From contig NZ_LT727827.1 in the NCBI RefSeq assembly GCF_900162685.1, positions 351,971 to 415,970 on the forward strand: DNA of 64,000 bases, written 5' to 3'. This document shows, piece after piece, positions 43,946 to 52,664 of this stretch. Origin of the DNA: Terribacillus halophilus. Its GTDB lineage: Bacteria; Bacillota; Bacilli; Bacillales; Amphibacillaceae. Made by a program: the position numbers and the translations under genes. Each line of letters opens with the position of its first letter. Within the stretch, counting starts at the first letter, position 1. The notes below the pieces were generated by a model that searched no databases, was not told where the DNA came from, and was given only the letters and a program-made list of their open reading frames with translations.

Positions 43946-43968
43946 TGTAGGAAAGGGTCCCTTTTGTA

Positions 43969-46185
43969 TTAGTTAGACGTAGAACGCAAGTAATAAGACG
44001 TCTTAATACCAGCATCCCAAACTGCGATATGCAAATCAAGCAGCTCTTTTGCTTTAATAGAGTTCGGTACATACATATTGAACGAAATTGCTTGGTCAAT
44101 ATGCTTTTGGCGTGCTGCATTTTGCTTCACACTCCACTGCTGATCAATCTCATAAGCAGATTTGTAATAACGATCTGTTTCTGCATTCAAGTCCGGAGCT
44201 GTTACTGGAATCTTATAATCCTTCTTCTCTTCAGAATAGAATTTGCTGAAGATCGGGTCTGTCGTAGCTGTACTTCCTGCAATTAAAGCTGTGGAAGAGT
44301 TCGGGGCTACTGCCATCAAATAGGCATTACGCATTCCATTTTCCTTCACTTGTTCTTGCAGACCTTTCCAGTCAAGTTCAGAATCGCCTGTTGTATAGCC
44401 TTTATTGTCAAAGTAGCTGCCATCTGCCCAGTCAGAACCTTCAAAAATCGGGTAAGCACCTTTCTCTTTGGCAATCTGCATGCTGGACTGAATCGTCAAG
44501 TAAGCGATTTTCTCGTACAGTTCATCAGCATAAGCTACTGCTTCATCACTTTCCCAGTCAATGTGCTTCAAAGCAAGCAAGTGATGCCAGCCGAAGGTTC
44601 CAAGACCGATAGCACGGTACTTCTGATTTGTAATTTGCGCTTGCAGCACAGGAATTGTGTTCAAATCAATCACATTATCCAGCATACGAACCTGGATTGG
44701 AACTAAGCGCTCCAAGACATCCTCTGTCACAGCTTTCGCTAAAGAAATCGAAGAAAGGTTACACACAACAAAATCACCAGGTTCTTTTGTGATAATGATT
44801 TTGCCGTCTTGAGTCGTTTGTTCTGTCATCACCGTTGGACTTTGGTTTTGCATAATCTCTGTGCAAAGGTTGCTGGAATAAATCATCCCTGCATGTTTGT
44901 TCGCATTCTGACGGTTCACTTCATCACGATAAAACATGAAAGGACCGCCTGTTTCAAGCTGACTGCGAAGAATACGTTTCATGACATTGATAGCCGGAAC
45001 CTCTTCCTTATGCAAGTCCGGATTTTCGACACATGCCCAGTATTTTTCGCGGAAAGATCCTTCTCCTCTTGTTTCATCGTAGAAATCCTCCAAAGAGAAG
45101 CCCATCACACGGCGAACTTCATGCGGGTCGAATAGATACCAGTTTCCGCGTCCTTGTACTTGTTCCATGAATATATCCGGCAGGCAGACACCCGTGAATA
45201 AGTCATGTGTACGCTGGCGCTCATCCCCATTATTCAGTTTCGCATCAAGGAATGGGAAAATATCTTTATGCCAAATATCAAGATACGTAGCAATCGCACC
45301 TTTACGCTGACCTAATTGATCGACACTTACTGCTGTATTATTAAGCTGCTTCATCCATGGAAGCACACCAGAAGACGCACCTTCAAAGCCTTTGATGGCA
45401 CTGCCGCGGCTGCGGATCTTACCAAGATACACGCCAATACCGCCGCCATTTTTAGACAAGTTGGCAATATCTGTGTTGCTGTCAAAAATACCTTGCAAGC
45501 TGTCATCCACTGTGTCGATGAAGCAGCTGGAAAGCTGTCCGTAGCTCTTACCAGAGTTAGACAAAGTCGGCGTAGCCACTGTCATATAAAGATTGCTCAA
45601 AGCCCAATATGCCTCTGTGACAAGCTCTTTACGCTTCTCTGTAGGTTCCTTGCTCATAATTGTCATGGCAATTATCATGAAGCGTTCCTGCGGAAGCTCA
45701 TAAGTACCGCCTTTGTGATCTGTCGCCAAATAGCGGTCCGCAAGCGTACGCAGACCAATATATGTGAACAATCCGTCTTTCTTGTAATCGATCAAGCTAT
45801 GGAAGTAATTGATATCATTTTCACTGTATGTGTCGAGAAGGGATGTGTTATAGATACCAATCTCAGTCAATTGCTGGATTAAGCTGTAGAATGATCCGTA
45901 CTTTTCTTCGAATTTGTAACCGCGATTATTAGCAGCTTCGAAATAAAGCTGTTCCAAATACAGACTCGCTGCAATATATGTCCATTGCGTCTCTTCTTCA
46001 TCAAGCTGCGCCAACCCTTCCAGAATTAACTGATTCAGCCACTCCTTATCGGATGACCAGGATTTTTGCTGTGACAACCGCTCACCATATTGAATCAGAT
46101 GTTTTGCGTCAGATTCCGCAAAGCGTGATTTGAGCACGGCTGCTACATGCTCTTTCCAATTGACTGTTTGTGTCGTATCTAACAT
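43969..46185 (-). CDS. nrdE: Class I ribonucleotide reductase large (alpha) subunit, lacking C-terminal cysteine tail
   Basis: A 738-aa alpha subunit reducing ribonucleoside diphosphates. Active-site residues are present: Cys221 (SSCFID) and Cys475 (VVCNLSS) as redox pair, Cys441 with Asn439 and Glu443 in SNLCTEI, and a Tyr pair in KTSYYLRS. The protein stops at LRSTSN; the usual following segment with a CxxC pair that re-reduces the active site is absent in all frames. No small-subunit gene is adjacent. Two NrdR-like boxes precede it. AGGAGG lies 10 nt before the ATG. Whether it is called nrdE or nrdA is a matter of class assignment. Confidence 0.88.
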   Translation of the reverse strand: MLDTTQTVNWKEHVAAVLKSRFAESDAKHLIQYGERLSQQKSWSSDKEWLNQLILEGLAQLDEEETQWTYIAASLYLEQLYFEAANNRGYKFEEKYGSFYSLIQQLTEIGIYNTSLLDTYSENDINYFHSLIDYKKDGLFTYIGLRTLADRYLATDHKGGTYELPQERFMIIAMTIMSKEPTEKRKELVTEAYWALSNLYMTVATPTLSNSGKSYGQLSSCFIDTVDDSLQGIFDSNTDIANLSKNGGGIGVYLGKIRSRGSAIKGFEGASSGVLPWMKQLNNTAVSVDQLGQRKGAIATYLDIWHKDIFPFLDAKLNNGDERQRTHDLFTGVCLPDIFMEQVQGRGNWYLFDPHEVRRVMGFSLEDFYDETRGEGSFREKYWACVENPDLHKEEVPAINVMKRILRSQLETGGPFMFYRDEVNRQNANKHAGMIYSSNLCTEIMQNQSPTVMTEQTTQDGKIIITKEPGDFVVCNLSSISLAKAVTEDVLERLVPIQVRMLDNVIDLNTIPVLQAQITNQKYRAIGLGTFGWHHLLALKHIDWESDEAVAYADELYEKIAYLTIQSSMQIAKEKGAYPIFEGSDWADGSYFDNKGYTTGDSELDWKGLQEQVKENGMRNAYLMAVAPNSSTALIAGSTATTDPIFSKFYSEEKKDYKIPVTAPDLNAETDRYYKSAYEIDQQWSVKQNAARQKHIDQAISFNMYVPNSIKAKELLDLHIAVWDAGIKTSYYLRSTSN

Positions 46186-46412
46186 GTTGAAACTTCCTCC
46201 TCTAAGAATACAGGTGTATTAGTAAGTATTTTCTTACCCCTAAACGCACAAAGTGAGCAACTACCAGGAAACTGTCTGCTCTGTCTGTACTACTAGATAC
46301 AGTAGTAACATGAATCAGAAACGACAAATAAAAAGTGTTAAAAAACACTGTCTATCAAGCGAATGAAGCGATTTCTTCATCCTCTTGTCGATACCCGGCT
46401 TGCTCGCCTTCG
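46186..46412 (-). other. Long structured leader of nrdE
   Basis: About 225 nt without a gene. On the minus strand it contains an interrupted hairpin around GATGAAG/CTTCATT with outer CAAG/CTTG pairs (about 46345-46400), an AT-rich terminator-like hairpin AGTGTT/AACACT plus T run (46334-46349), and a TACTACT/AGTAGTA stem (about 46288-46307). It does not match a riboswitch I recognise. Confidence 0.5.
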
Positions 46413-46460
46413 AAACTATATATAGTATTGCTTTATGTTTATACTAACAAGATGTTGTAC
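46413..46460 (-). promoter_or_regulatory. nrdE promoter overlapped by two NrdR-box-like palindromes
   Basis: Box 1 AAACTATATATAGTAT (46413-46428) matches the NrdR consensus acaCwAtATaTwGtgt at 14 of 16 positions; box 2 TAACAAGATGTTGTAC (46445-46460) is weaker. Their centres are 32 bp apart, the normal spacing for NrdR pairs. On the minus strand TTGTTA, 17 nt, TACTAT forms a promoter within them. Confidence 0.75.
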
Positions 46461-46671
46461 AAATGACTTTACCATACATCCTTGTCTCTTTCAATCTCTA
46501 CTTTACCTGCAAGACTCATTTCACAATCTATCCCATGAAGAAAACTGCCGTCTTTCGAGGTTTTTTGCAGGCGAAAAATTGTTTGTGATTTTCAGCCAGA
46601 ATCTCTCTCTTTACTCGACAATCAAACCGCATAGCGGTACGATAAAAATGCATTCGACAGGAGGGAATAAT

Positions 46672-47550
46672 ATGGGAAAAATCAAGCGAGTAGGTTTTAT
46701 CGGTATTGGTGTTATGGGCAAAAGCATGAGCCGTAATTTGATGCAAGCTGGCTTTGAACTGGACGTCTATACAAGAACAAAAGCAAAAGCACAGGAATTA
46801 GTTGATGCTGGCGCTGTCTGGCATGATACACCCGCTAGCCTAGCGCAAGCGACCGATGTCGTAATTACAATGGTCGGCTATCCTAGCGATGTGCAGGAAG
46901 TCTACTTTGGCGACAACGGAATCCTCCAGCACGCTAAATCTGGTACGTATGTAATTGATATGACCACTTCCAAACCAGCATTAGCTGAAGAAATTCATGC
47001 GGAAGCTAAGAACAAAGGTATTTTCGCATTGGACGCTCCAGTTTCAGGAGGCGATGTTGGCGCAAGAAACGGAAAACTCGCCATCATGGTCGGTGGTGAC
47101 GAAGAAGCATTTCAAGCAGTGCTGCCTGTATTTGAAACGATGGGTGAGAATATTATCCGGCAAGGGCCTGCTGGCTTCGGGCAGCATACAAAGCTAATTA
47201 ACCAGGTGACGATCGCCAGTAATATGGTTGGTGTTTGCGAGGCGATTGCGTATGCAGAGCACGCAGGAATGGACCCGACTAAAGTGCTTCAATCTATTAC
47301 AACAGGAGCTGCCGGAAGTTTCAGCTTAAGCAACCTGGCTCCTCGAATGATTAAAGGAGATTATGATCCTGGGTTCTATGTGAAACACTTCATCAAGGAC
47401 ATGAAACTGGCTCTCGAAGCTGCGAAGGAAATGGACATGATGACACCAGGACTAGAACTAAGCCTCTCCCTATACGAACGACTTGCAGCAAACGGTGATG
47501 AAGATCTTGGAACACAAGCATTAATTAAGCTATTTACGAAAAAAGCATAA
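46672..47550 (+). CDS. YkwC-like NAD-binding beta-hydroxyacid dehydrogenase
   Basis: A 292-aa member of the 3-hydroxyisobutyrate / tartronate-semialdehyde reductase family. The N-terminal Rossmann motif is GFIGIGVMGKSMSRNL, the substrate-binding signature APVSGGDVGARNG, and the catalytic Lys174 lies in GFGQHTKLINQV. GGAGG precedes the ATG (46672) by 7 nt; a much longer open frame upstream crosses the nrdE promoter and is not credible. Length and motifs fit B. subtilis YkwC. Physiological substrate unknown. Confidence 0.88.
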   Translation: MGKIKRVGFIGIGVMGKSMSRNLMQAGFELDVYTRTKAKAQELVDAGAVWHDTPASLAQATDVVITMVGYPSDVQEVYFGDNGILQHAKSGTYVIDMTTSKPALAEEIHAEAKNKGIFALDAPVSGGDVGARNGKLAIMVGGDEEAFQAVLPVFETMGENIIRQGPAGFGQHTKLINQVTIASNMVGVCEAIAYAEHAGMDPTKVLQSITTGAAGSFSLSNLAPRMIKGDYDPGFYVKHFIKDMKLALEAAKEMDMMTPGLELSLSLYERLAANGDEDLGTQALIKLFTKKA

Positions 47551-47552
47551 TT

Positions 47553-47580
47553 AAAGAGGCCGAATTAATTCGGCCTCTTT
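47553..47580. terminator. Bidirectional palindromic terminator
   Basis: A 28-bp perfect palindrome with arms AAAGAGGCCGAATT and AATTCGGCCTCTTT, between convergent genes. Confidence 0.9.
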
Positions 47581-48481
47581 ATATAAGTATAAACAATAAT
47601 ATTGGCAGTGTAATAAGACTAAGAACTGTACTAATCATGGTTGTACTTGATACATAAGAAGGCTTGGCCCCAAATTCAAGAGCGTATATGGTCGTGTTAG
47701 CTGCAGTTGGCATTGCGGCTACCAAAACCATAATCTGCTTCACCAAATCGTCAACCGGCAAGATTAAAGTAAACAGGTAAGCAACAACAGGCGAAATGAG
47801 CAGCTTTAGTACAAGTGCATACGAAAGGCGCTCATATTCCAAGGCTTTTAACGAGATATTCGCCAGCTGCATACCGAGAACAATCATGACAGTAGGTATG
47901 GCCGCATCAGCTACGAGCTGCACAGCTTGGGTAATCGGTCCGCTAAGCGGTACCCTCAAGAGCTGGAATACTATTCCGAGCAACGCTCCATAAATGATTG
48001 GTATCTTCATAACAGATACAAAGGTAGCACGCAGGGAAAGATTTGTTCCTCCGCCTTTGGCAGCGATAAAGACACCAATAGTTGCCATCACAAGCTGCTG
48101 TAAGACAAGCAGAATAACTGCATAATGGAACCCGGCTGCACCAAATACGAACAACACGAGCGGCGTACCATAATTGCCATTATTCATAAATGATGCACCC
48201 AGCATTAAGCTATACGTGTCCTGACGATCATACCTTCGTACCCAGCTTATCATATAACAGATCAGTATGAGCGTCAGACAAAGACCGACGACGAAGATGG
48301 CAAGATACATATAATCCTTGCTTAACCGGTTTTCATAAAATGTCTGGAAAGCTAAAACCGGGGAAAGCAAATAAACAGACATCTTCGAAATACTGCGAAT
48401 ATCAAACTTCAATAGCTTCTGACCAATGAAGCCAATTAAAAAAATGCCAAAAATAGGCAATAACGTCAATATGTACCCCAA
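47579..48481 (-). CDS. AEC-family (auxin-efflux-carrier-like) transporter
   Basis: A 300-aa membrane protein with about ten helices in two five-helix repeats. Family features are the N-terminal LPIFGIFLIGFIGQKLLKFD, the GASFMNNGNYGTPLVLFVFG motif and MPTAANTTIYALEFG in the second half. Members export or import organic acids or amino acids; substrate unknown. Start is probably TTG (48481) after AGGA. It is 23 bp downstream of xpt. Confidence 0.85.
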   Translation of the reverse strand: MGYILTLLPIFGIFLIGFIGQKLLKFDIRSISKMSVYLLSPVLAFQTFYENRLSKDYMYLAIFVVGLCLTLILICYMISWVRRYDRQDTYSLMLGASFMNNGNYGTPLVLFVFGAAGFHYAVILLVLQQLVMATIGVFIAAKGGGTNLSLRATFVSVMKIPIIYGALLGIVFQLLRVPLSGPITQAVQLVADAAIPTVMIVLGMQLANISLKALEYERLSYALVLKLLISPVVAYLFTLILPVDDLVKQIMVLVAAMPTAANTTIYALEFGAKPSYVSSTTMISTVLSLITLPILLFILI

Positions 48482-48504
48482 AAAAGATCATCCTATCAAA
48501 AAAA

Positions 48505-49080
48505 TTATGATTGCAAAAATTCGATTTTTCCCTCTCCAATTCGGGCGATACGCGCTAAAGATTCGACTTCTATATCTAATTCTTCTAAGCGAGCTCTTCC
48601 TTTTTGGAAACTTTTCTCGATAACAATTCCAATCCCGGCAACTGATGCACCTGCTTGTTTTATAATATTAATCAATCCCGCAGCCGCTTCTCCATTTGCC
48701 AAAAAATCATCGATAATTAACACATGATCATTCGGTGATAGTCTGTCTTTTGAAATTGTTACATCTGAATAAACCTGTTTCGTGAAGGAATAGACAGATT
48801 CACAATAGACATCACCTTTCATCGTAAGAGACTTTTGCTTCTTTGCATATACGACAGGAACACCGAAAGCAAGACCCGCCATAAGAGCTGGTGCAATTCC
48901 GCCTGCTTCAATCGTGACAATTTTCGTCACGGGTTGGTGCTGGAACTTTTGATAAAACACTTTACCAATTTCATAAAGAAGGGCTGTATCTATTTCGTGG
49001 TTTAAAAAGCTGTCGACTTTTACAATGGTGTCTCCAATAATGGTCCCTCTTTCTCGAATTGCTTGATGTAGTAATTCCAC
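48505..49080 (-). CDS. xpt: Xanthine phosphoribosyltransferase
   Basis: A 191-aa type I phosphoribosyltransferase salvaging xanthine to XMP. The PRPP-binding motif is HVLIIDDFLANGEA; KVDSFLNHEID, AKKQKSLT and GIGIVIEKSFQKGR match Bacillus Xpt. GTG at 49080 is chosen: it lies 1 nt after the stop of the upstream small gene, with an AAAAGGGGGGG-type ribosome-binding site. No purine riboswitch is seen directly upstream; expression seems to rely on the preceding gene's promoter. Confidence 0.94.
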   Translation of the reverse strand: MELLHQAIRERGTIIGDTIVKVDSFLNHEIDTALLYEIGKVFYQKFQHQPVTKIVTIEAGGIAPALMAGLAFGVPVVYAKKQKSLTMKGDVYCESVYSFTKQVYSDVTISKDRLSPNDHVLIIDDFLANGEAAAGLINIIKQAGASVAGIGIVIEKSFQKGRARLEELDIEVESLARIARIGEGKIEFLQS

Positions 49081-49081
49081 G

Positions 49082-49387
49082 TTAGCGGCCCCCCCTTTTT
49101 TCCTCAGCAGCTGAAGCGACAACAAATGCTAACTCATCATTACCAAAGAATTGTAATACCTCCAGCACCATCTCATCCGAAATATCCGATGCCTCGTCTT
49201 TTGGCAGCATCTCTTCCAGCGCTTCTTGCAGTGCGGTATTTTTCCCTTGTTTTGGATAGGCCTGCTCATATAAGGTCACCGCATCTACATCATGATTCGT
49301 ACACCACTGCGCGAAGATTCGAATCATCATTCGCTCATCCTCTTGATATTTCTCAATGATCTTTTTCGAAAGCTCTTCTTGACTCAT
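49082..49387 (-). CDS. Conserved small acidic protein of unknown function
   Basis: A 101-aa acidic, helical, soluble protein, MSQEELSKKIIEKYQEDERM at the start and a basic EEKRGGR end. Features are RIFAQWCTNHDVDA, LYEQAYPKQ and LQFFGNDELAFVVA. I do not recognise a named family with confidence; it may resemble B. subtilis YxiS. It is translationally coupled to xpt. Confidence 0.7.
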   Translation of the reverse strand: MSQEELSKKIIEKYQEDERMMIRIFAQWCTNHDVDAVTLYEQAYPKQGKNTALQEALEEMLPKDEASDISDEMVLEVLQFFGNDELAFVVASAAEEKRGGR

Positions 49388-49411
49388 TACAGCACACCTC
49401 TCCTTAAAATG

Positions 49412-49447
49412 ATAAAAGACGCATCCTGGAATAATCCAGAATGCGCC
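49412..49447 (-). terminator. Intrinsic terminator of the cold-shock gene
   Basis: Near-perfect 13-bp stem (GACGCATCCTGGA at 49418-49430 and TCCAGAATGCGCC at 49435-49447), ATAA loop, T run on the minus strand. Confidence 0.88.
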
Positions 49448-49472
49448 TTTGTCGTCGTTATATAGGGATATA

Positions 49473-49670
49473 TTACAGACGAGTTACGTTAGCAGCTTGT
49501 GGGCCGCGGTTGCCTTCAACGATTTCGAATTCAACTTCTTGACCTTCGTCAAGAGTTTTGAAGCCGTCAGCTTGGATAGCAGAGAAATGTACGAAAACGT
49601 CGTCTCCGTCTTCTCTTTCGATGAAACCAAAACCTTTGTCTGCGTTAAACCATTTTACTTTTCCAGTCAT
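49473..49670 (-). CDS. CspA-family cold-shock protein
   Basis: A 65-aa OB-fold RNA chaperone with RNP1 KGFGFIER and RNP2 VFVHFSAIQ, plus the conserved [10 protein letters not shown] end. AAGGAGG is 8 nt before the ATG. An apparent long 5' leader (no gene between 49671 and about 49900) suits the cold-regulated leaders of cspB/cspD genes. Which Bacillus paralogue it corresponds to cannot be settled. Confidence 0.95.
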   Translation of the reverse strand: MTGKVKWFNADKGFGFIEREDGDDVFVHFSAIQADGFKTLDEGQEVEFEIVEGNRGPQAANVTRL

Positions 49671-50048
49671 TTAAATGACCTCCTTACAATAGAAGTACAA
49701 AAGTACAGGTATTGAATCGTTATACCTTTACACCCACACCACTTATTGTGAAAGAGATCGTAAAGATTATTCAACCGTTTCTTTTGCCTCTTAAGAGTAA
49801 CGTTTTTTATATAAGATTGCAAGTGTATTCTAACTTTTTCTTCAAAATATGTTAAGAATGAGACATACGCCCTAATAAAACGCTTTCAATGCTGCAGTAT
49901 ATGACAGAAATCGCTTTCATACCAACGTATTCCGTCCTGTGATAATAGACCTAGTTTTTGATGAGTCCCAACACTCACTTACTAGTTCTATTTACAGTCT
50001 GTTCCTCCTTCCCGCTTTTCATACCTAGCTTCGAAAAGAAATATCTTG
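49671..50048. other. Divergent gene-free region: csp leader and corA upstream
   Basis: No supported ORF. The side near 49671-49860 is the probable csp 5' leader on the minus strand, with TATAAC near 49720 and a TTGAAT near 49776, neither forming an ideal promoter. The remainder up to 50048 is AT-rich with no clear feature. Confidence 0.5.
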
Positions 50049-50077
50049 TTGACAGCCTTTACCCCTTTCCTTATATT
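50049..50077 (+). promoter_or_regulatory. SigA promoter of corA
   Basis: TTGACA (50049-50054), 17 nt, TATATT (50072-50077), ending 45 bp before the corA start. Confidence 0.85.
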
Positions 50078-50122
50078 GACTATAGCTTGTGAAAGAATAA
50101 CCGTAATGAAAGGGGTGGAAGC

Positions 50123-51091
50123 ATGATTAAGACGTATCTGTATCATCACCAAACAGACACCATGCAGACAAATATTACTTTACAGGACAGCAATCTTCAT
50201 TTGGAGGACCCGGATAATCTTCTATGGATTGATGCGTATGATGTGCAATCTCATGAGCTGCATGAACTTGCCAGCATATTCGATTTTCACCCGCTTGCGA
50301 TTGAAGATTGTCTGCATGACAGTCCACGCGCAAAAGTTGATGACTACGATGCATACAAATTTTTCGTCTTTCATGCCCTGCGTTACAACGAAGAAAGTGA
50401 CAATGAGATCACGACGCTTGAATTAAACGTTTTTTTAGGGCCAAACTATGTTGTGACGATTCACAAACATAAGCTGCGCTGGCTCGGTCAGATGCATGCA
50501 ATTTGTTCCCGTTCCTCCCGTTATATGAACCAAGGAGCAGACTTCCTTCTATATGCATTAGCCGACGGTATTACAGATGAATATTTCCCTGTTCTGGACA
50601 GAATTGGCATACGAATTGAAGAAATAGAAGATGAGATATACAGCGAAGGCGTAAAAGAAGTAACCGAGGAATTTCTATCTCTAAAGCGTACGATTATCTT
50701 AATCAGGCGGGTCATTTTGCCGCAGCGTCGCATTTTCCTTAATGTGAATGGTAAATGGAAATTCGACATACGCGAAGAGAATGTACCTTTCTTTACCGAT
50801 TTACTCGATCATTTAGAGCGTATTGTGGATGCTACGGAAACCTTCCGCGATTTGGTGAACAGCGCCTTGGACACGTACTATTCCATTATTAGCGCCAAAT
50901 CCACCGAAAAACTAAACGTGCTCACAATCATCTCAACAGTTATGCTCCCGCTGACATTCGTAACTGGTTTCTTTGGGATGAATCTTCCCATTCCATTCTC
51001 TGACAGCCCGTGGACAACAGCGGGTGTCAGCGTATTCTTGGTACTGGTCACTTTTGGCATGTGGTATTATTTCAAGAACAAGCTATTTTAA
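50123..51091 (+). CDS. corA: CorA-family Mg(II) transporter
   Basis: A 322-aa protein: acidic cytoplasmic N-terminal funnel domain (about 1-250), a long stalk helix, then two C-terminal helices. The selectivity-filter motif GMN is in FVTGFFGMNLPIP, between TM1 and TM2, and the basic C-terminal tail is FKNKLF. Preceded by a near-consensus promoter and AAAGGGGTGG-type RBS. Related proteins also carry Co(II) or Zn(II). Confidence 0.93.
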   Translation: MIKTYLYHHQTDTMQTNITLQDSNLHLEDPDNLLWIDAYDVQSHELHELASIFDFHPLAIEDCLHDSPRAKVDDYDAYKFFVFHALRYNEESDNEITTLELNVFLGPNYVVTIHKHKLRWLGQMHAICSRSSRYMNQGADFLLYALADGITDEYFPVLDRIGIRIEEIEDEIYSEGVKEVTEEFLSLKRTIILIRRVILPQRRIFLNVNGKWKFDIREENVPFFTDLLDHLERIVDATETFRDLVNSALDTYYSIISAKSTEKLNVLTIISTVMLPLTFVTGFFGMNLPIPFSDSPWTTAGVSVFLVLVTFGMWYYFKNKLF

Positions 51092-51206
51092 TTACCAATT
51101 GTACTGAGCAGTCTTTCGTGCTAAAATATTTGATTGCAAGAGTATAAATAACGACATATCGCCTAAATTTGTATCTTGCAAATATAAATGACAGGTGGAA
51201 AATAAC

Positions 51207-52166
51207 ATGAGTGATTATCGCGTATTGTTGTATTATAATTATGTAGATATTGAAGATCCGGAAGCTTTCGCCAGCGAACATTTAAAAGCTTGCAAGGAAC
51301 TCGGATTAAAAGGCCGTATCCTTGTTGCGAAGGAAGGTATGAACGGTACCTGCTCCGGAACAGTAGAACAAACACAAGCATATATGGACATGATGCATGC
51401 GAAACCAGGTTTTGAAGAGATGGTCTTCAAAATTGACGAAGCAGATGAACATGCTTTCAAGAAAATGCATGTACGTGCGCGTCCTGAATTGGTAACGCTG
51501 CGTCTTGAAGATGATATAAACCCTCGTGAGACAACAGGTAACTACCTATCTCCGAAGGAATTTTACGAAGCAATGCAGGATGAGAACACAGTTGTTCTTG
51601 ATGCTCGGAATGATTATGAGTATGATCTCGGTCACTTCCGCGGCGCCATCCGCCCTGAAATTGAAACATTCCGCGACCTGCCAAACTGGGTCCGCGAGAA
51701 CAAAGATATACTAGAAGGAAAACGCGTTCTTACCTATTGCACAGGCGGTATCCGCTGTGAGAAATTCTCCGGCTGGCTTGTTCGTGAAGGTTTTGAGGAT
51801 GTTGGCCAATTGCATGGCGGAATCGCCACATACGGTAAGGATCCAGAAGTACAAGGACAGCTTTGGGATGGCCGCATGTATGTATTTGACAGCCGTATCT
51901 CTGTACCAATCAACCAAAAAGAACATGTCATCGTGGCGAGAGATTACTTTGATAACGAGCCTTGTGAACGATATGTAAATTGCGCAGATCCTTCTTGCAA
52001 CCGTCAGATTATTTGCTCTGAAGAAAACGAGCACAAGTATCTTCGCGGCTGCTCCGACAGCTGCCGCCGCTCCCCGCGTAACATGTACGTTGAAGAACAC
52101 GGCTTAACACCGGAAGAAGTCGAAGAGCGTCTTGCCAAATTGGAAAACGAAACAGTAGCAAACTAA
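51207..52166 (+). CDS. trhO: tRNA uridine(34) hydroxylase TrhO (rhodanese-related)
   Basis: A 319-aa protein that makes 5-hydroxyuridine at tRNA position 34 using oxygen. The N-terminal UPF0176 domain ([19 protein letters not shown]) is followed by a rhodanese domain with Cys178 in [17 protein letters not shown] and a C-terminal Cys-rich segment ([19 protein letters not shown], then GCSDSCRR) that may bind metal. ATG at 51207 is favoured over a GTG four codons earlier that overlaps the RBS. Confidence 0.93.
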   Translation: MSDYRVLLYYNYVDIEDPEAFASEHLKACKELGLKGRILVAKEGMNGTCSGTVEQTQAYMDMMHAKPGFEEMVFKIDEADEHAFKKMHVRARPELVTLRLEDDINPRETTGNYLSPKEFYEAMQDENTVVLDARNDYEYDLGHFRGAIRPEIETFRDLPNWVRENKDILEGKRVLTYCTGGIRCEKFSGWLVREGFEDVGQLHGGIATYGKDPEVQGQLWDGRMYVFDSRISVPINQKEHVIVARDYFDNEPCERYVNCADPSCNRQIICSEENEHKYLRGCSDSCRRSPRNMYVEEHGLTPEEVEERLAKLENETVAN

Positions 52167-52192
52167 AAAAGAACCCTCAGGGGTTCTTTTTT
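52165..52192. terminator. Bidirectional terminator after trhO
   Basis: 12-bp perfect stem AAAAAAGAACCC/GGGTTCTTTTTT (52165-52176 and 52181-52192), TCAG loop, between convergent genes. Confidence 0.9.
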
Positions 52193-52559
52193 AATGCCAT
52201 TCTAAAAACTCTAGTCTGTTACCAAAGGGGTCATGCACATAAATCCGGTCTGCACCTGGCAAATCTGCATCATCTGTAAAATCTATACTGTGTTGATCTA
52301 GGTGTTGCCGCAAGGAAGATAATCCTTCTACTTCGAGAGCTGGATGCGCTTTTCGGGCTGGCGAAAAAGGTTCCTCTATTCCCATGTGAACCGTAATGCT
52401 ATTGCAACTGAACCATACACCGCCTCTCGCTCGCAAGTTGGCTGGCTTCTCGATTTCTTCAAAGCCTAGCACATCTACAAAAAAATTCCTCGCCTGCTCT
52501 TCACTGCCTTTTGGACAAGCAAGCTGTACATGATCCAGCTGTTTTAGGAAAAATTCCAT
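52191..52559 (-). CDS. VOC-family (glyoxalase/bleomycin-resistance-like) protein
   Basis: A 122-aa protein with the two-repeat beta-alpha-beta3 fold: LDHVQLACPKGSEEQARNFF at the N-terminus and IYVHDPFGNRLEFLEWH at the C-terminus. His in LDHVQL and HMGIE and Glu in RLEFLE are likely metal ligands. AGGTGG precedes the ATG. Substrate unknown. Confidence 0.85.
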   Translation of the reverse strand: MEFFLKQLDHVQLACPKGSEEQARNFFVDVLGFEEIEKPANLRARGGVWFSCNSITVHMGIEEPFSPARKAHPALEVEGLSSLRQHLDQHSIDFTDDADLPGADRIYVHDPFGNRLEFLEWH

Positions 52560-52664
52560 CTGAACACCACCTTTTTCTATATTCTACCACTTGCCAGTTT
52601 GGATTGTTATCACTTCGTTTCCATATGTGCTACATTGTACGTGTAAACAAGAGGAGGATATAAC

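Noticed and set aside
43900-43985. Frameshift recovering a C-terminal CxxC tail for nrdE
   Set aside because: None of the three forward frames after the stop encodes a Cys pair before the MITE boundary.
45316-45882. 188-codon open frame on the plus strand inside nrdE
   Set aside because: Antisense shadow of a well-conserved RNR domain; no RBS or family resemblance.
46435-46671. N-terminal extension of the YkwC-like dehydrogenase by 79 codons
   Set aside because: It crosses the nrdE promoter and NrdR boxes, has no RBS, and would precede the normal Rossmann start; the ATG at 46672 has an ideal GGAGG.
49388-49472. Purine riboswitch in front of the xpt operon
   Set aside because: The short spacer contains only the cold-shock gene terminator and no purine-aptamer core was seen.
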